Assembly: GCA_902776365.1 (NCBI GenBank) | Contig: CACYPU010000002.1 | Location: 195,180 to 259,179, forward strand | DNA from: an uncultured Bacteroidota bacterium | GTDB lineage: Bacteria; Bacteroidota; Bacteroidia; Bacteroidales; P3 | DNA length: 64,000 nucleotides | Direction: 5' to 3' | Shown here: in pieces, positions 47,935 to 57,502 of the stretch | Layout: each line of letters opens with the position of its first letter | How positions within the stretch are numbered: the first letter of the stretch is position 1 | Program-made: the position numbers and the translations under genes | Notes under the pieces: generated by a model | What the model was told of the DNA's origin: nothing | The model's database searches: none | What the model saw: the letters and a program-made list of their open reading frames with translations, nothing else

Positions 47935-50456
47935 GCTTTTTTCTCTTTCTTACGGTAGACGAGGAAGATGGCGCCACCGATGAGGAGTACCAGAACAACG
48001 GAAGCGAGGATATTAATGGTGTCCATCTTGTGGAACAGCGGTGCTTCGTTGCGGAATTCGATGACGTGGTCGCCAGCAGGGATGACCAGGCCGCGGAGCA
48101 CGTAGTTCACGCGGAAGTGGTCGACGGGCTTTTCGTCGATATAGACACGCCAGTCGGGAGCATAGTAGATTTCGCTGAAGACGGCCAGTCGGGTACTTGC
48201 GGTGTGGCTGCGGTATTTCAGATAGTCTGGGTTGTAGGGAGTCTGGTGCTCGATGCGGATGAAGTCGTTATTGTCGGAGGTGGAGGAGAATTTTGCCATG
48301 TCGGGGAACTCTTTGGTGTTGACCACGGCAGTGGTGGCAGGGTTGATGTCGTTGAGGGCGAGGATTTCCTCATTGACGGTGGTGACGGTTTTCAGGCTAT
48401 CCACTAGCCAGCAGCAGCCGAGGGCTCCCGGGTTCACCTCCACCTGCCCCTGCGGGGTGACGATGTAGCGTGTGTTGAGCATGTTGAAGACATTCATGTT
48501 GCCGTAGTTTATGTAGAAGTCGATGAGATTCTGGTAGCGGCTCATTTTCACAGCGCTGTAGCCTCCAATCTGATGATGGAAGGCGGAGGGATAGGAGAGG
48601 TTGAAGGGGTTTGGTTTTCTTCCATAAGGGGCATAAAGGTTATAAACACGGTAGTTGGTATCTCCCAATTGGGCGGCCATTTGGTCAACCACATCTTCTT
48701 TGTATTCGGCCGCTTTCGCCATGGATAATTCGGTATCCTCTTTGTCGATGAAGTTATCGCTGTTGAGGTAGCGACGGTCGATGCCCCAGAGGTCGATGAC
48801 TATCAGGGCTCCTACGATAGCCAACACCACACCGCTATTTTTGATTTTTTGTTTGGCATAGAGCCAAATGGTCGTGGCGGCGAGGAGGATGAAGATAATG
48901 GAGCGCCAGGAGTCGCCCATGAAGAGACTCTCGCGGTCGGACCTCAATCCCGCCATAAGGTCGTCGGGATACTGTTCTCCCGGAGCCGTAAAGTTGAGGC
49001 TGGCGAATATCATTACGCCGAGAATGAGGGTCAGCAAACACCCTGCAGAGATGTAAAGGGATCTGAGGATACGCTTTCTATCAGCCTCGGTATTCTTCGG
49101 ATTGAAGATGTGTTTCAGTGTGAGTACCGCCATGAGGACCATGCAGACATTGGTCAGGACCAACGCCATGCTGGGGGTGCGGAACTTGTTGTAAAGAGGC
49201 AGGTTGTTGAAAACCCATTCGTTGAGCCACAGGAAGTTGAGTCCCCAGGAGAGCATGATGGAGATGAGCGTGGCGGCGAGAATCCACCAGCGGTCGGCAC
49301 CTTTCACCACCATCATACCCATCAGGAAGAGCATGAAGATTATCGCGCCGAAGTAAACGGGGCCACTGGTGCCGGGTTGTCCGCCCCAGTAGAGAGGTGC
49401 TCTGTCTTCATCCCAAGGGTAGGGTTGGCGGACAGGGTCATAATAGCGTTGCATAAAGGTGTTGTAGAATTGGCTCTCGTCGGAGTTGACCAGCTCACTT
49501 GACCCACCGCCCATGGCACCGGGTACTAGCAGGGTGTAGGTCTCGCCGATGCCATAGCTCCAACTGAAGGCATAATTGATGTCCAATCCATTGGAGGTGT
49601 TTTGCTTGCTGGGGTTGCCGTTATGGTAGAGGTCGTCGGGGGTGACGGTGAGTTCGTTGCCGCCGCGCATGGTCACGTTGGCGTATTCTTGGCTGACCAT
49701 AAGGCTGCGGGAATTGCAGGCGAAGCTGATGGCGGCTCCCGCTATCAGGATGCCCACGGCGATGAGGAACTCTTTGAAGTAGCGTTGTTTGAGGGAAACG
49801 ACGGCATAGGTGATACCTAGTAGCACGGCACCGATGACGGTGTAATAGGTAATCTGGATATGGTTGCAGAGGAGCTGCAGACCCAGCGCCAGGGTGAAGA
49901 GGATGCCTCCCCAAAGCCAGTCTTTCCACTTGTCCTTGCCTTCGCGGGGTTTGCGCAGGCAGAGTATCATGCCGGCGAGGATAGGTGCCGCCATGGCGAG
50001 GGACCAGGCTTTTGTGATATGGCCGGCCTCTATAATAATAATGTTATAGCTTCCGAGTCCGAAGGCGAGTGCGCCGACAAGGCTCAGCCACGGTTTGCAT
50101 CCGAGGGCCATCAGGGCGATGTAGAAACCTATGAGATAGAAGAAGAGGACGCCGGCGTTGCGGTCCATGCCTAGGAATCCGAGGGTGCCGACCTGCCGCA
50201 TGGGCTGGTAGACGCTCTTCACCGGCGGGTTGCCGCCCACCTGATAGCCAGGCATGCCGCTGAACATGGCGCTGTTCCAGTGTGCATATTCTCCTGTTTG
50301 TTCGTGAAAGTCGGTAGTCTCTTTTATCATTGCCTCGTAGCTTTGGATATCGCCTTGCTTGACGATTTTCCCGCCCAGGGCCGGTGAGAAGTAAATCAGC
50401 GATACCGCCAGCATGGCGGCAACCATTCCCACATGAATCCAGATGTTTTTCTTCAT
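47931..50456 (-). CDS. YfhO-family multi-pass membrane glycosyltransferase-like protein
   Basis: An 841-residue polytopic protein with about 13 helices: 1-560 in the N-terminal transport/GT-C-like part (SLIYFSPALGGKIVKQGDIQ with the acidic residue expected in GT-C catalysis, FGLGSYNIIIIEAGH), a large periplasmic domain (~600-790) and a final helix ending in RKKEKKA. YfhO proteins are proposed to attach sugars to lipid-linked polymers such as teichoic acids. It is coupled to the GT2 gene. Confidence 0.87.
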   Translation of the reverse strand: MKKNIWIHVGMVAAMLAVSLIYFSPALGGKIVKQGDIQSYEAMIKETTDFHEQTGEYAHWNSAMFSGMPGYQVGGNPPVKSVYQPMRQVGTLGFLGMDRNAGVLFFYLIGFYIALMALGCKPWLSLVGALAFGLGSYNIIIIEAGHITKAWSLAMAAPILAGMILCLRKPREGKDKWKDWLWGGILFTLALGLQLLCNHIQITYYTVIGAVLLGITYAVVSLKQRYFKEFLIAVGILIAGAAISFACNSRSLMVSQEYANVTMRGGNELTVTPDDLYHNGNPSKQNTSNGLDINYAFSWSYGIGETYTLLVPGAMGGGSSELVNSDESQFYNTFMQRYYDPVRQPYPWDEDRAPLYWGGQPGTSGPVYFGAIIFMLFLMGMMVVKGADRWWILAATLISIMLSWGLNFLWLNEWVFNNLPLYNKFRTPSMALVLTNVCMVLMAVLTLKHIFNPKNTEADRKRILRSLYISAGCLLTLILGVMIFASLNFTAPGEQYPDDLMAGLRSDRESLFMGDSWRSIIFILLAATTIWLYAKQKIKNSGVVLAIVGALIVIDLWGIDRRYLNSDNFIDKEDTELSMAKAAEYKEDVVDQMAAQLGDTNYRVYNLYAPYGRKPNPFNLSYPSAFHHQIGGYSAVKMSRYQNLIDFYINYGNMNVFNMLNTRYIVTPQGQVEVNPGALGCCWLVDSLKTVTTVNEEILALNDINPATTAVVNTKEFPDMAKFSSTSDNNDFIRIEHQTPYNPDYLKYRSHTASTRLAVFSEIYYAPDWRVYIDEKPVDHFRVNYVLRGLVIPAGDHVIEFRNEAPLFHKMDTINILASVVLVLLIGGAIFLVYRKKEKKA

Positions 50457-50465
50457 ATATTGTTG

Positions 50466-52463
50466 TTATTTATTGTTTTTCACTGTTGGGTATTCGATAC
50501 GGACGTGGTAGATGCTCATCATTTTGTTTTTGAGGAAGCGGCGGATTTTGGCCACGTCGCCGTAGGAGAGGGGACAGTTTTCGAGTTGGCCGGCGGCGAT
50601 TTTGCCGTCGATGAGGCGGTCGATCATTTCGTCGGTGGCCTCTTTGGTATGATTTTTCAAGCTGCGGCAGGCTGCCTCAACGGTGTCGACAATCATCACC
50701 ACGGCGGTCTCGCGCGAGTAGGGACGGGGACCCGGATAGCGGAACAGGCTTTCGTCGAAGCCTCCATCGGGATGGCGTTCACGTTCTTTGGCGTAGAAGT
50801 AGCCGGTCATGGTGGTGCCGTGGTGGGTGCGGATGAAGTCCTGCACCTCGGAGGGGAGATGGTAGTGGCGGGCTTCCTCGAGACCTTCCGTGACATGTGC
50901 TGTTATCATTCGGGCGCTCTCGGTGTAGTCGAGTTCGTCGTGGGGATTGAAGCCGCCGGTCTGGTTCTCGGTGAAGTAGAGAGGGTGGCGAATCTTGCCG
51001 ATATCGTGGTAGAGTGCACCGACTTTGGCGAGGAGGACGTTGCCGCCGATTTCGCTGACAAGGTCTTCGGTGAGGTTGGCCACCTGCATGGAGTGTTGGA
51101 AGGTGCCGGGAGCGCGACGGCTGAGTTCGCGGAGGGCTTTGTTGTTGGTGCTGCTGAGCTCGAGGAGTGTGAGGGCCGTGGTCATGCCGAAGAGTTTTTC
51201 GAAGAGGTAGATGAGGGGGTAGGCGAGGAGGGTGAGGACGGCGTTGAGGAAGAACATAAGATATTTGTTACCTTCGAGGGAATAGAGGTTGGTCTCCTGG
51301 CTGAGGACACCGGCGGTGTAGATGAAGGAGTAACTGGCGAAGATGACCAGTGCCAAGATGAAGAACTGGCTGCGTTTTTCGAGACTGCGTACAGCGATGA
51401 TGCTCATCATGCCGGTGACCAACTGGTAGAAGATGAACTCGTACGAGTTGGGTACCAGGCTTGCGAGGATGATAACGGTGGTGAGGTGGATGTAGAGAGC
51501 CACGCGCATGTCGAAGAAGACACGCATGAGGATTGGGACGACGCAGAGTGGGACGATGAGTATCCATTCGGGTGATTCCCAAGCCATGAGAGCTTCAAAG
51601 GCCGACATCAGGAGCACGAGTACGAGGACGAAGGAGACCTTGCGGTTGTCCTCGAGGATGCTGTGACGGGTGTTTTTGAGGAACATGTAAAGGGCCACGA
51701 AGGCGATGACGGCGAGGAGCACTTGTCCGGCCATCTGTCCCCAGAGGTTGTAGCCGTCGGCGAAGCGACGGTCGTTCTCGGCTTCTAGGGCGGCAATGCG
51801 GCGTCCTTTTTCTTCGGTGACTTCTTCGCCTTTGGCAATGATGAGGTCGCCGGTCATCACGAGTTCGCTGGTGTTGCTAAGCTGGGAGAGACGGCTTTGC
51901 AGTTCGAGTTGTGTCTGGGTTTCGTCGAGGAGGAGGCTGGGGACGAGGATGCTATCGCGGAGGAGTCCGGGTTCGAGGTCGTCGGAGGTGACGAAGTCGC
52001 CAGCCATGTAGCTGTGGCCTTCGTTGCCTGTCTCGCCGTCGAGGACGACGATTTCGCGTGAGGGTGAGAGGGACTCGGCGGACTGGAGGTAGCCGTGACG
52101 GTAGATGGTGTCGATGGAGTTCTTGAGACGATGGAATTCATCGGTATTCAATGATGTTCCTAGTGCTTCGAGGTTTTTCAGTGCGGCAGTTTTGGCGCCG
52201 TTGTTGCGGTGGTAGAAGAGGGTGGCTTGCTCACGCTCTTTTTGCTCTTGGCTGGCCATTTCGCCCTTGGATTTGGTGACGGCGAAATCGTAGGGTGCGA
52301 CAAGGTCGCTGTCGCGCCAGATGCCGCCAACCTTGTAGTCGTAGTGGGCGCCGTAGGGGGTATGAGGGAAAATGGCCACAATGACAGCGGAGGTGAGCAG
52401 CATGGCCAAAATCTTGTAAGTCAGTCCTAAATGCCGCACGGCGGCAGATAAAAAGTTTCCCAT
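50466..52463 (-). CDS. pgpH: Cyclic-di-AMP phosphodiesterase, 7TM-HD family
   Basis: A 665-residue protein: N-terminal helix, an extracytoplasmic 7TMR-HDED domain (~45-250), seven helices (~255-440), then an HD domain with HSMQVANLTEDL, YHDIGKIRHPLYFTENQ, AHVTEGLEEARHY and THHGTTMTGYFY. This is the PgpH architecture that hydrolyses c-di-AMP. With cdaA it forms a complete synthesis and breakdown set for c-di-AMP in one window. A -7 element lies 22 nt upstream. Confidence 0.93.
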   Translation of the reverse strand: MGNFLSAAVRHLGLTYKILAMLLTSAVIVAIFPHTPYGAHYDYKVGGIWRDSDLVAPYDFAVTKSKGEMASQEQKEREQATLFYHRNNGAKTAALKNLEALGTSLNTDEFHRLKNSIDTIYRHGYLQSAESLSPSREIVVLDGETGNEGHSYMAGDFVTSDDLEPGLLRDSILVPSLLLDETQTQLELQSRLSQLSNTSELVMTGDLIIAKGEEVTEEKGRRIAALEAENDRRFADGYNLWGQMAGQVLLAVIAFVALYMFLKNTRHSILEDNRKVSFVLVLVLLMSAFEALMAWESPEWILIVPLCVVPILMRVFFDMRVALYIHLTTVIILASLVPNSYEFIFYQLVTGMMSIIAVRSLEKRSQFFILALVIFASYSFIYTAGVLSQETNLYSLEGNKYLMFFLNAVLTLLAYPLIYLFEKLFGMTTALTLLELSSTNNKALRELSRRAPGTFQHSMQVANLTEDLVSEIGGNVLLAKVGALYHDIGKIRHPLYFTENQTGGFNPHDELDYTESARMITAHVTEGLEEARHYHLPSEVQDFIRTHHGTTMTGYFYAKERERHPDGGFDESLFRYPGPRPYSRETAVVMIVDTVEAACRSLKNHTKEATDEMIDRLIDGKIAAGQLENCPLSYGDVAKIRRFLKNKMMSIYHVRIEYPTVKNNK

Positions 52464-52484
52464 AGGTTACAAAAATTGCAAATG

Positions 52485-52492
52485 CAAAAATA
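52485..52492 (-). promoter_or_regulatory. -7 promoter element of pgpH
   Basis: TATTTTTG on the minus strand; the -33 element is weak. Confidence 0.5.
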
Positions 52493-52609
52493 CGCTTTTT
52501 TTTTGAAATAGGCGGTGAAAAAATTTTTTTTTGTTTTTGTACAATTTTTTTGAGGCTTTTGTGTTATTGTAGAAAGTTATTGAAAATATAAATATAAAAA
52601 TAAAGAAAG

Positions 52610-53383
52610 ATGAAGAAAAGCGTTTTCTCTCTGATTGCTGCCGTGTTGTTTGCGGTGAGCGGAGTTATGGCCCAGAACACGTTCAAGGGCATTGTGAAGT
52701 TCAAGGTTGAATCGACAGGTACTGTGGCGATGAATTTGCCTGAGCAGTTCGCGACGGCGGAGATTAAGGTGGACGGTGAGAATATGTACACGAAGAGTAT
52801 GATTTTCACGCAGGGTGTTGAGGTTTTTGTGAGGGGTTTAAAGCAGATTCAGTGCATCGACTACAGCCAGTTGATTTCCTATCTGGCGGCTCAGGGTTTT
52901 GAGTTTGAAAATTACCAGGGCAACGGCAAGATTCTGATGGAACAGACTTTCAGTGCGGAGACGTTCGATAGCCTTGAAATTAAAGATACTGAGCCGGGAC
53001 ATTTCTATTATGAGTATGTGGACGGAGAAACGAAGGAAATTGCGGGGGTGACGGCTTACAAGCTGGTGCAGCACAATTACAACGAGGAGGGTGTCGACCA
53101 TCCCGATGTGATGTGGTATTCGAAGGAGATAGGTCCTGCGTATAACATCCTGTTCCAGGGCTTGAAGGGTATGCCGCTTGAGTTTACGATGGAAGCCGGC
53201 GAGGGACGTGCGCTTACGTTCACGGTGACCGAGATTGTGAAAGGGAAGGTGAAGGAGGCTGACTTCCTGTTGCCGGACGGCTACAAGAAACTGACTGACG
53301 AGGAGAGGGAGGCTTTTGCCACCGACCTGCAGGATGCAAGGGATATGGGCTATTTGCCCAGTGGTGGGGATGATGAGGAGTAG
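52610..53383 (+). CDS. Exported DUF4412/GLPGLI-like protein
   Basis: A 257-residue protein with a signal peptide (SLIAAVLFAVSGVMAQ). The pattern TFKGIVKFKVESTG, GENMYTKSMIF, AGVTAYKLVQHNY and MWYSKEIGP is that of periplasmic Bacteroidota proteins of the DUF4412/GLPGLI group. Function unknown. It is followed by a long heptad array that runs to the ftsK start. Confidence 0.7.
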   Translation: MKKSVFSLIAAVLFAVSGVMAQNTFKGIVKFKVESTGTVAMNLPEQFATAEIKVDGENMYTKSMIFTQGVEVFVRGLKQIQCIDYSQLISYLAAQGFEFENYQGNGKILMEQTFSAETFDSLEIKDTEPGHFYYEYVDGETKEIAGVTAYKLVQHNYNEEGVDHPDVMWYSKEIGPAYNILFQGLKGMPLEFTMEAGEGRALTFTVTEIVKGKVKEADFLLPDGYKKLTDEEREAFATDLQDARDMGYLPSGGDDEE

Positions 53384-53431
53384 TTAACGGTTAATGGTTA
53401 ACGTTTGACGTTTAACGGTTAAGAGTTAAGA
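53383..53431 (+). repeat. 7-bp tandem array before ftsK
   Basis: Seven units: GTTAACG, GTTAATG, GTTAACG, TTTGACG, TTTAACG, GTTAAGA, GTTAAGA. It fills the entire gap between the two genes. Confidence 0.85.
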
Positions 53432-53432
53432 A

Positions 53433-56012
53433 GTGGCAGCAGCAAAGAAGAAAGGATCGACAAAGAAGCCAAAATCGGCTCCTAAGCGGAGCGCGAAGGG
53501 TAAAGGTAAAGGGTCTTCCGGAAGATGGAAGGCTTTTGCCGTTTTTGTGCGCAGCAAGCAGTTTGCACGAATACGAGGCGCTTTCTATATCATGTTTGCG
53601 CTGTTCCTGCTGATTTCGCTGGTGAGTTACTATGCCACGGGCTGCGACCGCGAGGCCAACTGGTTGGGTACGGTGGGTGGCGCTGTGGCCTATTTCTTTG
53701 CCTGCAAGCTTTTCGGCATCGGAAGCTTGGGGTTCTCGCTGCTGTTTTTCGTCTACGGTATGCGGCTGTGGGATTCGGTGGTGCTGCCTTGGTGGAAGAC
53801 ATTGGGTAGTACGGCTTTCTGGATGTTATGGCTAAGTGTGATGCTGGGCTATGTGGGTGTGCTTTCGGGCTCGAATGCTTCGTATGACCCGTATGCCGGT
53901 ATCGGCCTGCTACTGGGAGAACCGTTGAACGAGTTGCTGAGCTGGTGGACGCTGGTGCTGCTGGTGTTTGTGGCGGTGCTGTTCCTCGTCTTTGTCCATA
54001 AGATGGAATTGCCGGAAATCCATGTTCCTAAAGTGGATTTCAAGAAAGTGACGGAAGATTTGAAGCGTGTGGGAAGCGAAGAAGAGAAAGAAAAAGGGAA
54101 AAAGGAGAAAGGTGAGAAAGGAAGAGAAAGAACGGGTGTGGTGGACCTGAATGTCGAACAGCAGCGTGAAGAGCAAAAGGCGGAGTTCGACGAGGCAGCA
54201 ATGAAACTCTTCCAGAGCCATACGGATTCCAAAGAACCAGAAATCCAAGAGACTCTAGAAACTCCAGAAGAACCGGAGAAAGTTGTTTTCGATATCGATG
54301 ACGAGTTCGCCAAATTGAACGAGAAACTTTCGGGTCAGCAGGAAACTCCCATTGCCGACGACGGCATTGACTTCAGAATTGAAGGGGAAACGGAAATCCA
54401 GGAAAATCTAGATTCTCACGAAACCCCGGAAGACCCCGAAGATCAGGAATCTCTCGCAGACCTCGACGATGACGATTACCGTCGCCACTACGGGGTGGAT
54501 GAGCCTTACGACCCGCATCTGGATTTGGCAGATTTCGAGATGCCGAATACCGATATCTTGGAAGACTGGGAAGTGGCCAACACCAAGGTGACGAAGGAGG
54601 AGCTGATTGCGAACAAGGATAGGATTGTACAGACTCTGAAGGATTACGGGATAGAGATTACTGAGATTTCGGCGCAGCCGGGTCCGACGGTGACGTTGTA
54701 TAAAATCAAGCCTGCCCCGGGAGTGCGCATCAGCAAAATAAAGAACCTCGAGGACGATATTGCACTGAGTCTGGCGGCCTTGGGTATCCGCATTATTGCA
54801 CCGATCCCCGGCGAGAGCAACGTGGGTATAGAGGTGCCGAACGCGAAGCCTCAGATTGTGGCTATGAAAACCATGCTGGAGAGCGAGGCTTTCCAGGCGG
54901 CGAAGGCCAAGATGGATCTTCCGGTGGCTTTTGGCAAGACTATCAGCAACGAGTGCTTTGTCACCGACTTGGCGAAGATGCCCCACTTGCTGATGGCCGG
55001 TGCCACGGGTACTGGTAAGTCGGTAGGCCTCAATGCTGTTCTTGCATCGCTGCTCTACACCAAGCATCCCACCGAGCTGAAGCTGGTGTTGGTGGACCCG
55101 AAGAAGGTGGAGTTCAGCCTCTATTCGGCGCTGGAGCGTCACTATCTGGCTAAGATGCCCGACGAGGGTGAGGCTGTCATCACTGATGTGAAGAAGGTGG
55201 TGCGGACCCTCAACTCGCTGTGCATCGAGATGGACACGCGCTACGACCTGTTGAAGCAGGCCAAAGTGCGCAAGATTACGGAATATAACGAGAAGTTCTG
55301 CAAACGGATGCTGAATCCTGAGCACGGACACCGCTACCTGCCGTATATCGTTGTGGTCATCGATGAGTTCGGCGACCTGATTATGACGGCGGGCAAGGAG
55401 GTGGAGCTGCCGATAGCGCGCCTGGCGCAGCTGGCGCGTGCCGTGGGCATCCACCTGATTATCGCCACGCAGCGTCCCACGACGAATATTATCACAGGTA
55501 CCATCAAGGCCAACTTCCCGGCACGTGTGGCGTTCCGTGTGACGAGCGGCATCGACAGCAAGACCATTCTCGACACGGGTGGCGCGCAGCAGCTCATCGG
55601 CCGCGGCGACATGCTTATCTCGCTGGCGGGCAAGGATATGATAAGGTTGCAGTGCGCACTTATCGACACACCCGAGATTGAGCGGCTGGTGAAGTTTATC
55701 GGCGACCAGCGCGGCTATCCCGAAGGATTCGAGCTGCCGGAGTACTTGGACGAAAACGAGGAGCCGAACAAGGAGTTCGACGCGAAGCATAAGGACGAGT
55801 TCTTCAACGATGCCGCCCGACTGGTGGTGGCGTCGCAGTTTGGCAGCACGAGTTTGCTTCAGCGCAAGCTCCAGCTTGGCTACAACCGTGCGGGCCGCAT
55901 CATCGACCAACTCGAGGCGGCAGGCATTGTTGGTCCTTCCAATGGCTCGAAGCCCCGCGACGTGCTAATCCACGACGAGGTGACGCTTGAGGAACTGCTG
56001 AGAACGTTATGA
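53433..56012 (+). CDS. ftsK: DNA translocase FtsK
   Basis: An 859-residue motor of chromosome segregation at division. Basic N-terminus, four helices (~47-185), an acidic low-complexity linker (~200-370), then the RecA-like motor with Walker A MAGATGTGKSVG, Walker B VVVIDEFGDLI, and the C-terminal gamma winged helix (VVASQFGSTSLLQRKLQLGY). The start is a GTG at 53433, directly after the heptad array. Length is usual for Bacteroidota. Confidence 0.96.
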   Translation: MAAAKKKGSTKKPKSAPKRSAKGKGKGSSGRWKAFAVFVRSKQFARIRGAFYIMFALFLLISLVSYYATGCDREANWLGTVGGAVAYFFACKLFGIGSLGFSLLFFVYGMRLWDSVVLPWWKTLGSTAFWMLWLSVMLGYVGVLSGSNASYDPYAGIGLLLGEPLNELLSWWTLVLLVFVAVLFLVFVHKMELPEIHVPKVDFKKVTEDLKRVGSEEEKEKGKKEKGEKGRERTGVVDLNVEQQREEQKAEFDEAAMKLFQSHTDSKEPEIQETLETPEEPEKVVFDIDDEFAKLNEKLSGQQETPIADDGIDFRIEGETEIQENLDSHETPEDPEDQESLADLDDDDYRRHYGVDEPYDPHLDLADFEMPNTDILEDWEVANTKVTKEELIANKDRIVQTLKDYGIEITEISAQPGPTVTLYKIKPAPGVRISKIKNLEDDIALSLAALGIRIIAPIPGESNVGIEVPNAKPQIVAMKTMLESEAFQAAKAKMDLPVAFGKTISNECFVTDLAKMPHLLMAGATGTGKSVGLNAVLASLLYTKHPTELKLVLVDPKKVEFSLYSALERHYLAKMPDEGEAVITDVKKVVRTLNSLCIEMDTRYDLLKQAKVRKITEYNEKFCKRMLNPEHGHRYLPYIVVVIDEFGDLIMTAGKEVELPIARLAQLARAVGIHLIIATQRPTTNIITGTIKANFPARVAFRVTSGIDSKTILDTGGAQQLIGRGDMLISLAGKDMIRLQCALIDTPEIERLVKFIGDQRGYPEGFELPEYLDENEEPNKEFDAKHKDEFFNDAARLVVASQFGSTSLLQRKLQLGYNRAGRIIDQLEAAGIVGPSNGSKPRDVLIHDEVTLEELLRTL

Positions 56013-56013
56013 A

Positions 56014-56038
56014 TTAATAGTTAATAGATAACAGTTAT
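56014..56038 (+). repeat. 7-bp tandem array after ftsK
   Basis: Units TTAATAG, TTAATAG, ATAACAG, TTATATG; it fills the gap to the next gene. Confidence 0.6.
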
Positions 56039-56287
56039 ATGAAGAAGAAGTATTTGTTTTTGGCCATGTTGGCAGTGGGAACGCTGCTGGCGTGGAGTTG
56101 TACGAAGGAGAAGACTTGCCGTTGCTCGGTGCTTCATTCTTCGAAAGTGAGGATCATCAAAATCACTGGCGGCAACTGCGAGGATATCAAGTTGCTGCGT
56201 TACCACACAGACCTAGGTGTTCTGAAGGTGGACTCGCTGCTTTGCACCGACTACGAGTTCGCTATCGACTCAATCTACGGGGAATAA
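56039..56287 (+). CDS. Small Cys-rich lipoprotein (first of a pair)
   Basis: An 82-residue lipoprotein (lipobox LLAWSC) whose mature part begins TKEKTCRCSVLHSSK and later has GGNCEDIKLL and LLCTDYEF. The CxC near the N-terminus is shared with the next gene, so the two are paralogues. Function unknown; see the DoxX-thioredoxin gene downstream for a possible redox link. Confidence 0.65.
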   Translation: MKKKYLFLAMLAVGTLLAWSCTKEKTCRCSVLHSSKVRIIKITGGNCEDIKLLRYHTDLGVLKVDSLLCTDYEFAIDSIYGE

Positions 56288-56290
56288 TGA

Positions 56291-56325
56291 CGTTTAAAGT
56301 TTAAGGTTTAACGTTTAAGAGTTTA
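56291..56325 (+). repeat. 7-bp tandem array between the paired lipoprotein genes
   Basis: Units CGTTTAA, AGTTTAA, GGTTTAA, CGTTTAA, GAGTTTA. Confidence 0.8.
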
Positions 56326-56329
56326 GAAT

Positions 56330-56587
56330 ATGAAGAAGTGTTTGTTTTTTGTGATGCTGGGTGTGGTGGCACTGATGGCTGCAGCATGCAGCAAGGAGCA
56401 CCAGTGCAAGTGCACCTATGCGAACAACCCGAACGATGATCAGTTCAAGGTTTTTGTCGTCGACGGTTCCATTTCGTGCGAGGACTTGGTTTTGATGGGT
56501 TTTGAGGAGCATGTGGCCACCGAAGGCGTGAATTCGCTCCATCGTGTCGACACCCTCCGCATCAACTGCCGCGATTTCGGTGAATAG
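56330..56587 (+). CDS. Small Cys-rich lipoprotein (second of a pair)
   Basis: An 85-residue lipoprotein (lipobox LMAAAC): SKEHQCKCTYANNP with the same CxC, then VDGSISCEDLVLMGFEEH and a C-terminal LRINCRDFGE. It is a paralogue of the preceding gene and overlaps the following DoxX-thioredoxin gene by 8 nt if the GTG start there is right. Confidence 0.65.
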   Translation: MKKCLFFVMLGVVALMAAACSKEHQCKCTYANNPNDDQFKVFVVDGSISCEDLVLMGFEEHVATEGVNSLHRVDTLRINCRDFGE

Positions 56588-57464
56588 GTTCTGCACCATA
56601 TTCAGCTGGATCCTTCGGTTCCCGATTGCCGCCGTGTTTATTTTCTCGGCGGTGAGTAAGTTGATGCCGTCGGCAATCGACGAGTTCGAGCTTTACATTT
56701 TCTCTTTCGGCTTCTTCCCGCTGAACGTATGCTTCATTCTGGCACGCCTCTGCATCGGCATGGAGTTGGTGCTGGCGCTCTTCATCCTCTTTGGCTGGTT
56801 CCCGAGGACCATGCGGCTCGTCACTTCCGGAGTTCTCCTGCTGTTCACCATCTTCCTCGCTTATGCTGCCCTGATAGGCCGTGACGACAGTTGCCAGTGT
56901 TTCGGCGAGATGGTGGAATTGAACCCGCTGCAGTCGCTGCTGAAGAATGCCGTTTTGCTGCTCCATGTACTCCTGTACTACCGTTTCCTTCCCCCCAAGC
57001 CCCGCATGCGCTCCCGTTGGATAGCGTTCCCGTTCCTTTTGGCTGCCGGCCTTATGGTGCTGCCTTTCGTTGTCTCCGTTCCCGACAACTGGTATTTCGG
57101 ACCGGGACACCAGCCCTACAATGAGGAAGCCCTTACAGAATGGTATAGCAATCAAACAATCAATCACTCAAGCAATCACACCATCGTTGCCTTTGTCACA
57201 CCTAAATGCCACTATTGCCAATTGGCTCGCAAAAAGCTCGACGCTATCGTTTCACGCCACAATATCGACGCGGACGCTCTCTTTTATGTCGAGCCACAGC
57301 AGAAGAAAAACACCCCCGGGGCTATGACTATCCCCACGAAGCAATTTGTGGAAATCACGCATGGCTCGCGTCCGATGGTTTTCCTCCTCGACGGTTCAAA
57401 AGTGGTGACCACCTATCACCTCCGCAACATCGATGAGGACCAAATAGCGAAATTTTTTAAATAA
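56580..57464 (+). CDS. DoxX/MauE-type membrane protein fused to a thioredoxin-like domain
   Basis: About 294 residues from the GTG at 56580 (overlap GTGAATAG with the upstream stop); a GTG 36 nt earlier is possible. Four helices (~8-145) carry DDSCQCFGEMVELNP, the CxC of MauE/DoxX redox carriers; a fifth helix near 155-172. A periplasmic thioredoxin-like domain follows with CHYC as active site (VAFVTPKCHYCQLARKKLDAI). It is predicted to pass electrons to periplasmic disulfides. The linker before the thioredoxin part (SNQTINHSSNHTI) is encoded by an octamer repeat. Confidence 0.82.
   Translation: MNRFCTIFSWILRFPIAAVFIFSAVSKLMPSAIDEFELYIFSFGFFPLNVCFILARLCIGMELVLALFILFGWFPRTMRLVTSGVLLLFTIFLAYAALIGRDDSCQCFGEMVELNPLQSLLKNAVLLLHVLLYYRFLPPKPRMRSRWIAFPFLLAAGLMVLPFVVSVPDNWYFGPGHQPYNEEALTEWYSNQTINHSSNHTIVAFVTPKCHYCQLARKKLDAIVSRHNIDADALFYVEPQQKKNTPGAMTIPTKQFVEITHGSRPMVFLLDGSKVVTTYHLRNIDEDQIAKFFK
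57148..57179 (+). repeat. Octamer element in the DoxX-thioredoxin gene
   Basis: Units GCAATCAA, ACAATCAA, TCACTCAA, GCAATCAC; four units of the same family as 21504-21543, in frame in the interdomain linker. Confidence 0.8.
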
Positions 57465-57502
57465 ATATATTGTTAATCATTAATTAAAACACAACAAACA
57501 TT

